From Bog-473 sp963821755 (GTDB lineage: Bacteria > Actinomycetota > Acidimicrobiia > Acidimicrobiales > RAAP-2): DNA of 64,000 nt. The notes below the pieces were generated by a model that searched no databases, was not told the DNA's origin, and worked only from the letters and a program-made list of their open reading frames with translations. The stretch covers positions 992,001 to 1,056,000 of the forward strand of contig CAWGEX010000005.1 of the NCBI GenBank assembly GCA_963821755.1, given 5' to 3'. Below, piece after piece: positions 1-8,717 of the stretch; within the stretch, counting starts at the first letter, position 1; the number at the start of each line of letters is the position of its first letter. Made by a program: the position numbers and the translations under genes.

Positions 1-48
1 CTGGGGGCGAGCGGGGCCGAGGCGTCATTCGACCCCAGTTGGCCGGTC

Positions 49-1551
49 ATGTTGCGCCGTCGCGTGGTGGCGCGGGCCGAGCGAAGCCCCCGCTACCGCT
101 GGTGGGCCCTCACCGCCCTCTTGTCCGGGTTGCTCTCTCTCAACATCACCTTCACGGTCTTCGTGGTGGCGCTGCCCACGGTCAAGGCAGACTTCCACAC
201 CAACTTCTCGGTCCTGACGTGGGCATCGACCGGGCCACTACTGGCGTTCGGCATTGCCGCCCCGTTCTTCGGCAAGGCGGGCGACCTCTTCGGCCACCGT
301 CGGCTGTACCTGTTCGGGCTGTTCGGCGCCATGGTCAGTGCCATCCTCACCGCGACCGCGGCCAATGTGGGCATGCTGCTCTTCGCCCGCGCCCTCGATG
401 GCGTGCAGGGTGCCGCCACGGGCACGGCGTCGATGGCGTTGATCCTCCAGCTCTTCGCCCAGGAGGAGAGGGTCAAGGCCCTGGGTTGGTGGGCGCTGGT
501 CGGCGCCGGGGGCCCCGTCCTCGGGGTCACGCTGGGTTCCCCGGTCATTCAATTCTTTGGATGGCGGACCCTTTTCTGGGGGCAGTTGATGCTGCTGGTC
601 GTCGCCACCGCGGTGGTGGCGCTCATCCTCCCGTCACGTCGGAGCGCGCACCGCGGCCCGGAGGTGGAGCCCCCGGCCGACCCGTCCAACGCCGGGGCCT
701 GGGCGGGCATGGACTGGGTGGGAAGCTGGGCCCTGGCCGGGGCCGTCACCGCAGCCATGCTGGCGCTCAGCATCGGCCCCATCGTCGGTTGGACGTCAAT
801 CGGGGTCATCCTCTCGGGCGTCGCCGCCGCGGCCTTTGTCGTGCTCTTCGTGTGGCGGGAGTTGACCTTCGCCACGCCGCTGATCCCCACCAAGTATTGG
901 AAGCGCCGCAACTTCGTCTTTCCCATGGGCATGCGCGGCTTCTCCAACTTCGCCTATTTCGGGGGCTTCTTCCTCTTCCCGCTTCTCATGGAGCAGGTGT
1001 ACGGCTACAGCGTCACCGAGGTTGGATTCGTCTCGGTGGCTCGACCACTCGTCTTTGCCATCAGCGCGCCCATTGCCGGCTACATGACGGTTCGCACCGG
1101 CGAGCGCTTCGCCACCGTGGCCGGTGCCGCGTCCGTGTTTATATCGATGGTGCTGTTCGCCACGCTGGGAGCGTCGCCCGGGTTGGCGCTCATCCTGGTC
1201 GCCCTGGCCCTGTCGGGCCTCGGCATGGGGATCGCCCTGCCGGCGACCTCGGCCACCATGGCCAGCGAGGTCCATGCCTCCGAGTACGGGGTGATGAGCG
1301 CGGCGCAGTTGATGGCCACCCAAGTGGGCGAGGTGGCGGGGATTCAGGTGGTCCTGACCCTGCAGGAGTCTCTGGCTCATCGGGCCGGCCTGGAAAACGT
1401 GGGGCACAGCCCGGCCCTCCTGCACAGCTTTCAGGTCGCCTTCTGGGTGGGCGCCCTGATGGCCGCGGCCGGGTTGGTGTGCGCCTTTTTCACCCGCACG
1501 GTGAGGCGGGGAGTCGAGGAGAAGAGCGTCACCCGTGTGGTGCCGGCGTGA
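49..1551 (+). CDS. MFS drug/solute exporter, DHA2-like
   Basis: Predicted proton-driven inner-membrane exporter; substrate unknown. The 500-residue product is almost entirely hydrophobic helices, consistent with a 14-helix DHA2 layout. The loop after helix 2 carries GKAGDLFGHRRLY, matching the MFS motif A (GxLaDrxGrrr). The C-terminal half ends in a basic tail. ATG at 49 is the first start in view, but the frame is open back to base 1, so the true start could lie outside the window. Its stop codon sits in a small tandem repeat. Family call is firm, substrate is not. Confidence 0.85.
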   Translation: MLRRRVVARAERSPRYRWWALTALLSGLLSLNITFTVFVVALPTVKADFHTNFSVLTWASTGPLLAFGIAAPFFGKAGDLFGHRRLYLFGLFGAMVSAILTATAANVGMLLFARALDGVQGAATGTASMALILQLFAQEERVKALGWWALVGAGGPVLGVTLGSPVIQFFGWRTLFWGQLMLLVVATAVVALILPSRRSAHRGPEVEPPADPSNAGAWAGMDWVGSWALAGAVTAAMLALSIGPIVGWTSIGVILSGVAAAAFVVLFVWRELTFATPLIPTKYWKRRNFVFPMGMRGFSNFAYFGGFFLFPLLMEQVYGYSVTEVGFVSVARPLVFAISAPIAGYMTVRTGERFATVAGAASVFISMVLFATLGASPGLALILVALALSGLGMGIALPATSATMASEVHASEYGVMSAAQLMATQVGEVAGIQVVLTLQESLAHRAGLENVGHSPALLHSFQVAFWVGALMAAAGLVCAFFTRTVRRGVEEKSVTRVVPA

Positions 1552-1595
1552 ACATGTCGTGCCAGTCTGAACATTGTGGTGCCGGCCTGAACACA
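1537..1595 (+). repeat. Three tandem ~20-bp copies over the MFS stop codon
   Basis: Copies at 1537-1555, 1556-1575 and 1576-1595 share GTnGTGCCnGnnTGAACA. The first copy holds the last codons and TGA of the MFS gene, and each later copy carries another TGA. Confidence 0.8.
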
Positions 1596-1623
1596 GCAGC
1601 CTGACGCAGAGGAGGTTTCGAGA

Positions 1624-2273
1624 ATGACCGAGTCCACCACCACGCTTGGGGCAATCGGCTCCCCGCCGGGCCACTACGCGCCGATCAATGGCTTGCGCCT
1701 CTACTACGAGGTCCACGGCCAGGGCCGGCCCCTGGTCCTTCTCCACGGCGGCCTGTTGACTCTCGACTTGGCCTTTGGTCCCATGATCCCGGCGTTGGCC
1801 GAGCACCATCAGGTGATCGGCATTGAACTGCAGGGGCACGGGCACACCGGTGACATCGACCGACCGATGCGGCTGGACTCCCTGGCCGATGACGTGGCGT
1901 CGCTGCTCGAACTTCTCAACCTCGATCGTGCCGATGTCTTCGGCTTCAGCGTGGGGGGGATGGTGGCGCTCACCATGGGTCTGCGCCATCCCGATCGGAT
2001 CGGCCGCCTGGTTATCGCATCGGTGGACCACCGACCGAACCATGCGGAATTCGAGCGGTCCGACGACCCGGCCAACTGCGTTCGATCAGCGCCCCGACAC
2101 TGCTGTTGGTCGGAGACACCGACTTCGTGCCGTTGGAAAATGCCGTCGCCATGTTCAAGCAGATCCCGGACGCCGAGTTGGCTGTGCTGCCCGGCACCAC
2201 CCACATTGGCGTCACCCGCAACGTCAACCGGGTCCTGGCGATGGTCCGTCCGTTTCTCGAGCCGGCAGGTTGA
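1624..2273 (+). pseudogene. Alpha/beta hydrolase, cap deleted and frameshifted
   Basis: The first ~140 residues are a good alpha/beta hydrolase N-terminus: oxyanion region LLHGG near residue 41 and a nucleophile elbow GFSVGG near residue 104. After VDHRPNHAEF, near base 2050, this frame degenerates into Arg/Ser/Cys/Pro-rich sequence. The C-terminal part of the family resumes in another frame from about 2076, reading ISAPTLLLVGDTD and later PGTTHIGVTR, and stops at 2271-2273. The 60-80 residue cap expected between the halves is absent. I infer an internal deletion plus a frame change, so the gene is dead unless the assembly is wrong. A good RBS (AGGAGG) precedes ATG 1624. Confidence 0.75.
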
Positions 2274-2289
2274 GCGAGTCGGGAGCTTT

Positions 2290-2362
2290 CAGGACGTCAT
2301 GTCTAAGGACGCAAAGTGCGCAGGACGTCATCTCTCAGGAGTCAAAGGAGTCAGGACGTCAT
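2290..2362 (+). repeat. 31-bp-period repeat at the SCP2 gene end
   Basis: CAGGACGTCAT occurs at 2290, 2321 and 2352, an exact 31-bp period. The copy at 2352 overlaps the stop codon of the leftward SCP2 gene (2351-2353). On the minus strand the copies repeat the gene's final ATGACGTCC codons, and the 2290 copy also repeats the TGA. Confidence 0.8.
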
Positions 2363-2758
2363 GTCCTTCAACCGGTTGGCCATTTCGACTGCGCTGGCGT
2401 CGGGGGCCGGGCCGGCGGTGAGGGCCATGAGCTTGGCCATGTCGCCCTCGACCTTGACCTTGCCCGCCATGAAGGCCTGCATCCCGACTTGCGGATTGCC
2501 CTCAATCAATATCGCCTTCGCCGTGTCGTAGTCGACCGTGACCTTCAGGTCCTGGGCATCGATATGTCCCGTCTCGAGAATGAGCTCTCCCGACGAGGTG
2601 TCCATGTGAGCCTCGATGTCGGTGTCGCCGAAAGGCACTTCCGTCACCACGAGGTTCATCCGCACGGAGTGACCCATGGCCGGAGCCCTTCCGGCGTACT
2701 CGGCCCGAATCTTGCGGGCTTCTTCCAACCAGTCGTCGCTCAGGAACGGGTACGGCAT
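2351..2758 (-). CDS. SCP2 sterol-carrier domain protein
   Basis: Single-domain SCP2-like protein of 135 residues. This fold binds lipids or acyl-CoA in a hydrophobic tunnel; the physiological ligand here is unknown. The segment DLKVTVDYDTAKAILIEGNP followed by AFMAGKVKVEGDMAKLM is the typical SCP2 C-terminal half. I chose ATG 2758 because AGAGGAG lies about 8 bases upstream; longer frames add only a basic, low-complexity extension. It is divergent from the esterase at 2875, with 116 bp between starts. Its 3' end overlaps a 31-bp-period repeat. Confidence 0.75.
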   Translation of the reverse strand: MPYPFLSDDWLEEARKIRAEYAGRAPAMGHSVRMNLVVTEVPFGDTDIEAHMDTSSGELILETGHIDAQDLKVTVDYDTAKAILIEGNPQVGMQAFMAGKVKVEGDMAKLMALTAGPAPDASAVEMANRLKDMTS

Positions 2759-2874
2759 GGCGATGGCTCCTCTGTTTCTGTTGTCGGCTTGGGCGGCTCT
2801 CGCGGTTGCCCCACGCCGGCGGGTTCCTCGTGGCCGCCGGAACGATAGTCGCGCCACCACTAGCATGCCGAAGC

Positions 2875-3639
2875 GTGAGTGCTCCCATTCTTCCCGGCGC
2901 TGAGCCCTTTTCCACCACCGGCGACGGGCGCGGCGCCCTGGTCCTCCACGGATTCACCGGCAACCCCCAATCCATGCGCGGCCTGGCGTTGGCACTGGCC
3001 GACGCCGGTCTCACCGTTGAGCTCCCCCTGCTCCCGGGGCACGGCACCGACGTGTCCGACATGGTGCCGACCCGATGGGCTGACTGGTCGGCCGCGGCCG
3101 AAGCGGCCTACCTCGAGCTGGCCAGCCGGTGCGAATCGGTCGTCGTCGTCGGGCTCTCGATGGGGGGTTCGCTGAGCGTTTGGTTGTCCGAGCGACACCC
3201 CGAGATCGCCGCGCTGGCCCTGGTGAATCCGCTCATCGTCCCTCCCGACAGCGACACGTTGGGATTCATCGCCGCCATGATCGACGGCGGCGACGAGCTG
3301 GCCCCGGGCGTCGGATCGGACATCGCCCAGGAGGGGGTGGCCGAGTCGGCCTACGCCGAGCTCCCCCTGCGTGCCGCGCAGTCGTTGTTCGCGGGAGTGG
3401 CCGAGGTAGAGGCCGGACTCGGGTCGGTCACCTGTCCGGTCCTGCTCTTCTCCTCCGTCAACGACCATGTCGTCGCCCCAATCTCGGGTGATCGACTGGC
3501 CGAGCGGGTGAGTGGACCGGTGGAGCGCATCGTGCTGGAGCGCAGCTTCCACGTGGCCACGCTCGACTACGACAAGGACGAGATCGAGGTGCGCACCGTC
3601 GAGTTCGTGACCGGCGTGCTGGCCACAGCGGGAGCATGA
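2875..3639 (+). CDS. Est30-like carboxylesterase/monoacylglycerol lipase
   Basis: Soluble alpha/beta hydrolase of 254 residues, probably acting on short acyl esters or monoacylglycerols. Visible catalytic elements are HGFTGNP (oxyanion hole), GLSMGGS (nucleophile Ser), NDHVV (acid Asp) and SFHVATLD (His). The motif SFHVATLDYDKDEI resembles the Geobacillus Est30 family. GTG 2875 is preferred because it gives the family's usual length. Its stop overlaps the gatC start (ATGA at 3636), so it is probably translationally coupled to gatCAB. Confidence 0.75.
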   Translation: MSAPILPGAEPFSTTGDGRGALVLHGFTGNPQSMRGLALALADAGLTVELPLLPGHGTDVSDMVPTRWADWSAAAEAAYLELASRCESVVVVGLSMGGSLSVWLSERHPEIAALALVNPLIVPPDSDTLGFIAAMIDGGDELAPGVGSDIAQEGVAESAYAELPLRAAQSLFAGVAEVEAGLGSVTCPVLLFSSVNDHVVAPISGDRLAERVSGPVERIVLERSFHVATLDYDKDEIEVRTVEFVTGVLATAGA

Positions 3640-3977
3640 ACAGCCGGTCCGAACCGCGTCCCGACGGCGGTGACGGTCCCGGCCCCTTGACCCGGGACGA
3701 CGTGGTGCATGTGGCCCGGCTGGCCCGTCTCGAACTGAGCGATGAAGAGGTCTCGCTGTTCACGGCCCAACTACGCACCGTGCTCGACCACGCGGCCGAC
3801 GTGGCCGCTCTCGACCTGGCTCACCTGGAGCCGTCGTCACATCCCATCCCCATTGAGAACGTGCTGCGACCCGACGACGTGCAGCCGTGTCTCGACCGGG
3901 CCGAAGTGCTGGCCGCCGCGCCGTCGGTGGAGGACCATCGCTTCCGGGTGCCCCGCATCGGAGGGGAGGCGCCGTGA
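3636..3977 (+). CDS. gatC: Asp/Glu-tRNA(Asn/Gln) amidotransferase subunit C
   Basis: Small belt subunit that holds GatA and GatB together in the enzyme converting mischarged Glu-tRNA(Gln) or Asp-tRNA(Asn). The 113-residue product contains the family pattern VVHVARLARLELSDEE near residues 23-38 and HPIPIENVLRPDDV toward the end. It overlaps the esterase stop by 4 bases and gatA begins inside its stop (GTGA, 3974-3977). The first ~16 residues are a Gly/Asp/Pro-rich extension. Confidence 0.93.
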   Translation: MNSRSEPRPDGGDGPGPLTRDDVVHVARLARLELSDEEVSLFTAQLRTVLDHAADVAALDLAHLEPSSHPIPIENVLRPDDVQPCLDRAEVLAAAPSVEDHRFRVPRIGGEAP

Positions 3978-5395
3978 GCACTGTTTCGGCCATTGGCGCG
4001 GCCGTGCGAGCGGGCGAGCGCACCGCCCGGGCGGTCACCGAAGAGGCCCTGGCCGCCCTGGAGGTTGGCGACGCCGACGTCCACGCCTTCCTCCTGACCC
4101 TGCCCGATGAAGCCCTGGCCCATGCCGACGCCATTGATGCCTCGGTGGCTCGGGGCCGGGACCCGGGCCCCCTGGCCGGGGTCCCGGTGGCCCTCAAGGA
4201 CAACCTGTGTACCCGGGGGATCCCCACCACGTGCGGGTCGCGCATCCTCGAGGGATGGCGGCCGCCCTATGACGCCACGGTGGTGGAGAAGCTGCGGTCC
4301 GCCGGTGCCATCGCGCTGGGCAAGACCAATATGGATGAGTTCGCCATGGGCAGTTCCACCGAGAATTCGGCCTTCGGACCGACGCGCAACCCGCGCCGGG
4401 GCGACCGGGTGCCCGGCGGGAGCAGCGGGGGTTCGGCGGCGTCGGTGGCCGCCGGCTTCACGCCCCTCGGGCTGGGCTCGGATACCGGCGGGTCCATCCG
4501 TCAGCCCGCGGCCCTGTGCGGGGTGGTGGGAATGAAGCCCACCTACGGGCGCGTCTCGCGTTATGGGCTGGTGGCCTTCGCCAGCTCGCTGGACCAGATC
4601 GGCCCGTTCGCCGCCAGCGTGGCGGATGCCGCCCTGCTGTTCGACGCCATCGCCGGGCCCGACCCACGCGACAGCACCTCGTTGCCGGGTGCCGGTCCGC
4701 CCACGGCGCCTTCAGTGGGCCGGGGCGTTGAAGGGGTCCGGGTCGGCCTGTGCCCAGACCTGATCGACGGGTGTGCGACGGACGTGGCGGCGCGGGTCTA
4801 CCAGGCCGCCGAGGCGCTGGCGGCGGCCGGGGCCAAGGTTGATGAAGTGCGGGTGCCCGAGTTCGCCTATGGGTTGTCGGCCTACTACCTCATCGCCCCG
4901 GCCGAGGCCTCGTCGAATCTGGCTCGCTACGACGGCGTGCGGTACGGGTTGCGGATCGACGCGGACGATGCGGCGGCCATGAACACGGCGACGCGCACGG
5001 CCGGCTTCGGAGCCGAGGTGAAGCGTCGCATCATGCTGGGGACGTACGCCCTGTCGGCCGGGTACTACGACGCCTACTACGCGCAGGCGCAGCGCGTCCG
5101 CACCATGGTCATGCAGGCGTTCGAACGGGCCTACGCCTCGGTCGACGTGCTGCTGGGGGCGACGGCGCCGACGACGGCCTTCGCCCTGGGCGCCAAGGTC
5201 GACGACCCCATGGCCATGTACATGAACGACGTCTGTACCATCCCCTCCAACCTGTCCGGGCACCCCTCGGTCTCGGTGCCCTTCGGAGTGGGCGACGACG
5301 GGCTCCCGGTCGGCGTGCAGATCCTGGCTCCGGCCCTCCAGGAAGCATTGCTGTTCCAGGTGGCCGGCGCGGTGGAAGCGGCGGCACCGGAGTGA
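3974..5395 (+). CDS. gatA: Asp/Glu-tRNA amidotransferase subunit A (amidase)
   Basis: Glutaminase subunit of GatCAB, releasing ammonia for amidation of the misacylated tRNA. The 473-residue product is normal length. The amidase-signature Ser-cisSer-Lys triad is present: Lys75 in VALKDN, Ser150 in PGGSSGGS and Ser174 in TGGSIRQ, close to the positions in characterised GatA proteins. GTG 3974 overlaps the gatC stop; upstream in-frame starts lie deep within gatC. The gatB GTG overlaps its stop at 5392-5395, so the three subunits are translationally coupled. Confidence 0.95.
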   Translation: MSTVSAIGAAVRAGERTARAVTEEALAALEVGDADVHAFLLTLPDEALAHADAIDASVARGRDPGPLAGVPVALKDNLCTRGIPTTCGSRILEGWRPPYDATVVEKLRSAGAIALGKTNMDEFAMGSSTENSAFGPTRNPRRGDRVPGGSSGGSAASVAAGFTPLGLGSDTGGSIRQPAALCGVVGMKPTYGRVSRYGLVAFASSLDQIGPFAASVADAALLFDAIAGPDPRDSTSLPGAGPPTAPSVGRGVEGVRVGLCPDLIDGCATDVAARVYQAAEALAAAGAKVDEVRVPEFAYGLSAYYLIAPAEASSNLARYDGVRYGLRIDADDAAAMNTATRTAGFGAEVKRRIMLGTYALSAGYYDAYYAQAQRVRTMVMQAFERAYASVDVLLGATAPTTAFALGAKVDDPMAMYMNDVCTIPSNLSGHPSVSVPFGVGDDGLPVGVQILAPALQEALLFQVAGAVEAAAPE

Positions 5396-6879
5396 GCGCC
5401 GACGTGACGGTCGATGTGGCGGCCGACGTGACGGCCGACGCGGGTCCCGACGCGGAGTGGGAGATGGTCATCGGACTCGAGGTGCACTGCGAACTGGCCA
5501 CCTCGACCAAGCTCTTCTGTGGTTGCCGTAACGCCTTCGGTGATGAGCCCAACACCAATGTGTGCCCGGTCTGTCTCGGCCTCCCCGGGTCTTTGCCTGT
5601 GCTCAATGCCCAGGCGGTGGAGCTGGCCATGCGCATCGGCACGGCGTTGCACTCCGAGATACGCCCCAGCACCTTCGCCCGCAAGAACTACTTCTACCCC
5701 GACCAAGCGAAGGACTACCAGATCAGCCAGTACGACCAGCCGCTCAACCTGGGGGGCTGGCTCGAGCTGCCCGACGGGTTCCGGGTGGGTGTGACTCGCG
5801 CCCACATGGAAGAGGACACCGGCAAGCTGACCCATGTCGGCGGCAGTGGGCGGATCGACGCGGCCCACCACGCCCTGGTCGACTACAACCGCTCCGGCGT
5901 GCCACTGGTGGAGATCGTGAGTGAGCCCGACATGCGCTCGTCCAGCCAGGCCCGGGCCTACGCGTCGGAACTGCGGGGGATCCTGGTGGCCACGGGCGCG
6001 TCCGACGGGCGCATGGAGGAAGGTTCTATGCGGGTGGACGCCAACGTCTCGGTCCGCCCCAGCGGGACAACCGCGTTCGGCACGCGCTGCGAGATCAAGA
6101 ACCTCAACTCGCTCCGATCGCTGGGCCGGGCCATCGAGTACGAGGCCGCCCGCCAGATCGCCCTCATCCGACGCGGCGAGAGGGTCAAACAGGAGACCCT
6201 GCACTGGGACGAGGCGGCAGGTCGGACGTCTGCCCTGCGCTCGAAGGAAGAGGCCAACGACTACCGCTACTTCCCCGAGCCCGACCTGGTTCCCCTGGCC
6301 CCCGATGCGGCGTGGCAGGCGCGGGTCGGCGCCTCCTTGGGTCCGATGCCGGCCGACCGCCGGGCCAAGCTGGTGGCGTCGCTGGGTGCGTCGGCCAGCG
6401 GGGCCGAACACGATCAGATCCGCGCCGTGGTCGACCTTGGTCTCGACGCCCTCGTGATGGCGGCGATCGAGGCCGGCGCGCCGGCGGCCCTGGCCGTGGC
6501 CCGGGCGTCCAACGAGGTGGCGGCCGAGAGCGAAGCCGGACTCGCCCTGACACCGGGATCGTTCGCCGCCCTGGTGTCGATGGAGGGGAAGGGCACCCTG
6601 TCGGCCACCCAGTCCAAAGCGGTGCTCAGCGCCCTGCTGGCCGCCGGCGGCGGGGACCCCGCCGCCGTGGCCAAGGAGATGGGGTTCGAGGCCCTCGGCA
6701 CCGACACCCTGGTGGCCGCCGTGGCCGAGGTGGTGGCGGCCCACCCCCAGGAGTGGGCTCGTCTGGTGGACGGGGACGAAAAACTGCAGGGCTTCTTCGT
6801 CAAGGCGGTCATGGACGCGACCGACCATAAGGCCAACGGCAAGGAAGTGGCGGCCGAGCTCCGCCGTCGCCGCGGCTAG
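5392..6879 (+). CDS. gatB: Asp/Glu-tRNA amidotransferase subunit B
   Basis: tRNA-binding and kinase subunit of GatCAB. Family signatures are GLEVHCELATSTKLFC near residue 26, VCPVCLGLPGSLPVLN, KNYFYPDQAKDYQISQYD, VDYNRSGVPLVEIVSEPD and MRVDANVSVRP. The last ~150 residues form the helical/YqeY-like tail domain. The GTG start at 5392 overlaps the gatA stop. The first ~22 residues are a repetitive acidic extension (alternating DV, AD and DVT), encoded by a GACGTGACGG-type mini-repeat, and precede the usual family start. Confidence 0.95.
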   Translation: MSADVTVDVAADVTADAGPDAEWEMVIGLEVHCELATSTKLFCGCRNAFGDEPNTNVCPVCLGLPGSLPVLNAQAVELAMRIGTALHSEIRPSTFARKNYFYPDQAKDYQISQYDQPLNLGGWLELPDGFRVGVTRAHMEEDTGKLTHVGGSGRIDAAHHALVDYNRSGVPLVEIVSEPDMRSSSQARAYASELRGILVATGASDGRMEEGSMRVDANVSVRPSGTTAFGTRCEIKNLNSLRSLGRAIEYEAARQIALIRRGERVKQETLHWDEAAGRTSALRSKEEANDYRYFPEPDLVPLAPDAAWQARVGASLGPMPADRRAKLVASLGASASGAEHDQIRAVVDLGLDALVMAAIEAGAPAALAVARASNEVAAESEAGLALTPGSFAALVSMEGKGTLSATQSKAVLSALLAAGGGDPAAVAKEMGFEALGTDTLVAAVAEVVAAHPQEWARLVDGDEKLQGFFVKAVMDATDHKANGKEVAAELRRRRG

Positions 6880-6963
6880 GAACTTGGCCGACCCGTTCGG
6901 GAAGCGAACCGAGGCGGGAGCGGTCCAGGGCTCCTCCCGGTGTGGGCGCGAGCGGGTCGGTCG

Positions 6964-6969
6964 TATGCT
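6964..6969 (+). promoter_or_regulatory. Candidate ilvD -10 box (leaderless mRNA)
   Basis: TATGCT lies 8 bases before the ilvD ATG at 6978, and no Shine-Dalgarno sequence is visible. This placement implies a transcript starting at or next to the ATG. No convincing -35 box was found. Confidence 0.35.
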
Positions 6970-6977
6970 TCTCGCCC

Positions 6978-8675
6978 ATGACGAGTGACGAGGGTGAGCG
7001 AGAGGGACTCAAGCCGCGCAGCTTCGAGGTGACCGAGGGGCCGACCCGAGCGCCGGCCCGGGCCATGCTGCGGGCCGTCGGGATGACGGATGCCGACTGG
7101 GACAAGCCGCAGATCGGCGTGGCCAGCAGCTGGAACGAGGTGACGCCCTGCAACATGCCGCTCGACCGACTGGCCAAGCGGTCCAAGGAGGGCGTGCGTG
7201 ATGCCGGAGGGTTCCCCTTCGAGTTCGTGACCATCGCCGTGTCCGACGGCATCTCCATGGGCCACGAGGGCATGCGGGCATCGCTGGTCAGCCGGGAGGT
7301 GATCGCCGACTCGGTCGAGACGGTCATGCACGCCGAGCGCTTCGACGGGCTGCTGACCTTCGCCGGTTGCGACAAGTCCCTGCCGGGCATGCTCATGGCG
7401 GCGGCGCGCATCAACCTGCCCAGCGTCTTTCTCTACGGCGGTTCCATCATGCCGGGGCGCCTGGGCGACCGCGCCCTCGATGTGGTCAGCGTCTTCGAAG
7501 CCGTGGGCGCCCACGCGGTGGACGCCCTCAGCGACGAGGAGCTCAGCCTCATCGAGCGCAACGCCTGCCCGACCATCGGGTCGTGCGCCGGCATGTTCAC
7601 CGCCAACACCATGGCCTCGGTGGGGGAGGCGCTCGGCATGTCGTTGCCGGGCAGCGCCTCGGCCGCCGCGGTGGACCGCCGCCGCGATGACTACGCCTAC
7701 GCGTCGGGCCTGGCCGTCATCCGGCTGCTGGAGGAGGGGATCCGGCCCCGGCACATCATGACCAAGGAGGCCTTCGAGAACGCCATCGCCGTGGTCATGG
7801 CCCTGGGCGGTTCGACCAATGCCGTCCTGCACCTGCTGGCCATCGCCTACGAAGCCCAGGTCGACCTCGAGCTGGACGACTTCAACAAGGTGGCGGCCCG
7901 GGTGTCGCACGTGGCCGACCTCAAGCCGCACGGCAAGTACCACATGTTCGACGTCGACCGCATCGGTGGCGTCCCCGTCGTCATGGCCGAATTGCTCAAC
8001 GCCGGACTGCTGCACGGGGACTGCCTGACGGTGACCGGGAAGACGATGGCCGAGAACCTGGCCGCGCTCGACCCACCCGCCCCCGACGGCGACGTCATCC
8101 ATCCGCTCAGCGACCCGATCCATGTGGGCGGGGGCATCGCCATCCTCAAGGGCACGCTGGCTCCCAAGGGCGGGGTGGTCAAGGTGGCCGGCATCGACAC
8201 GCTCACCTTCGACGGCACGGCGCGCGTCTTCGACGGCGAGCCGGCCGCCATGGACGCCATCATGTCCGGGTCGATCGTGCCCAACACGGTGGTGGTCATC
8301 CGCTACGAGGGGCCCAAGGGTGGACCCGGCATGCGCGAGATGCTGGCCGTGACCGGGGCCATGAAGGGAGCCGGGCGGGGCGGCGACTGCGCCCTGGTCA
8401 CCGACGGGCGCTTCAGCGGCGGCACCCACGGCTTCTGCATCGGCCACGTGGCCCCCGAGGCCGTGGACGGTGGCCCGATCGCCCTGGTGCGTGACGGCGA
8501 CCGCATCGTCATTGACGTGACCGACCACTCCATCGATCTCATGGTGGACGAGGCCGAGTTGGCCCGGCGGGCGGGGGAGCTCAAGGCCTTCGAGCCCCGC
8601 TACACGTCCGGGGTGCTGGCCAAATTCGCCCGCCTCGTGAGCGGCGCCGAGTTGGGCGCGGTGACCCGGGCCTGA
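6978..8675 (+). CDS. ilvD: Dihydroxy-acid dehydratase
   Basis: Dehydrates the dihydroxy-acid intermediates of valine/leucine and isoleucine synthesis to 2-keto acids. The 565-residue product has the Fe-S and Mg ligand motifs of the family: CNMPLD, GCDKSLPG and CPTIGSCAGMFTANTM, plus VTDGRFSGGTHG near the C-terminus. ATG 6978 is preferred because it follows a -10-like TATGCT at leaderless distance; an in-frame ATG 36 bases upstream adds a non-conserved segment. It stands alone, 98 bases after gatB. No leader peptide comparable to those of ilvB, leuA and leuB is present. Confidence 0.95.
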   Translation: MTSDEGEREGLKPRSFEVTEGPTRAPARAMLRAVGMTDADWDKPQIGVASSWNEVTPCNMPLDRLAKRSKEGVRDAGGFPFEFVTIAVSDGISMGHEGMRASLVSREVIADSVETVMHAERFDGLLTFAGCDKSLPGMLMAAARINLPSVFLYGGSIMPGRLGDRALDVVSVFEAVGAHAVDALSDEELSLIERNACPTIGSCAGMFTANTMASVGEALGMSLPGSASAAAVDRRRDDYAYASGLAVIRLLEEGIRPRHIMTKEAFENAIAVVMALGGSTNAVLHLLAIAYEAQVDLELDDFNKVAARVSHVADLKPHGKYHMFDVDRIGGVPVVMAELLNAGLLHGDCLTVTGKTMAENLAALDPPAPDGDVIHPLSDPIHVGGGIAILKGTLAPKGGVVKVAGIDTLTFDGTARVFDGEPAAMDAIMSGSIVPNTVVVIRYEGPKGGPGMREMLAVTGAMKGAGRGGDCALVTDGRFSGGTHGFCIGHVAPEAVDGGPIALVRDGDRIVIDVTDHSIDLMVDEAELARRAGELKAFEPRYTSGVLAKFARLVSGAELGAVTRA

Positions 8676-8717
8676 GCCGGCTCGGCCGCGCTGACTAGCG
8701 CCGACCGGCGGCGGCTC

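Noticed and set aside
796..2043. 415-residue open frame antisense to the MFS gene.
   Set aside because: Composition is that of an antisense GC-rich frame with no domain.
5131..6828. 565-residue open frame antisense to gatB.
   Set aside because: Typical shadow of a GC-rich gene: His/Arg/Gly-rich, no family resemblance, while gatB in the same DNA is unambiguous.
6965..6988. Possible seven-residue leader MLLAHDE before ilvD.
   Set aside because: It overlaps the ilvD start, has only two Leu codons and no following hairpin or terminator, and the ATG lies inside the probable -10 box.
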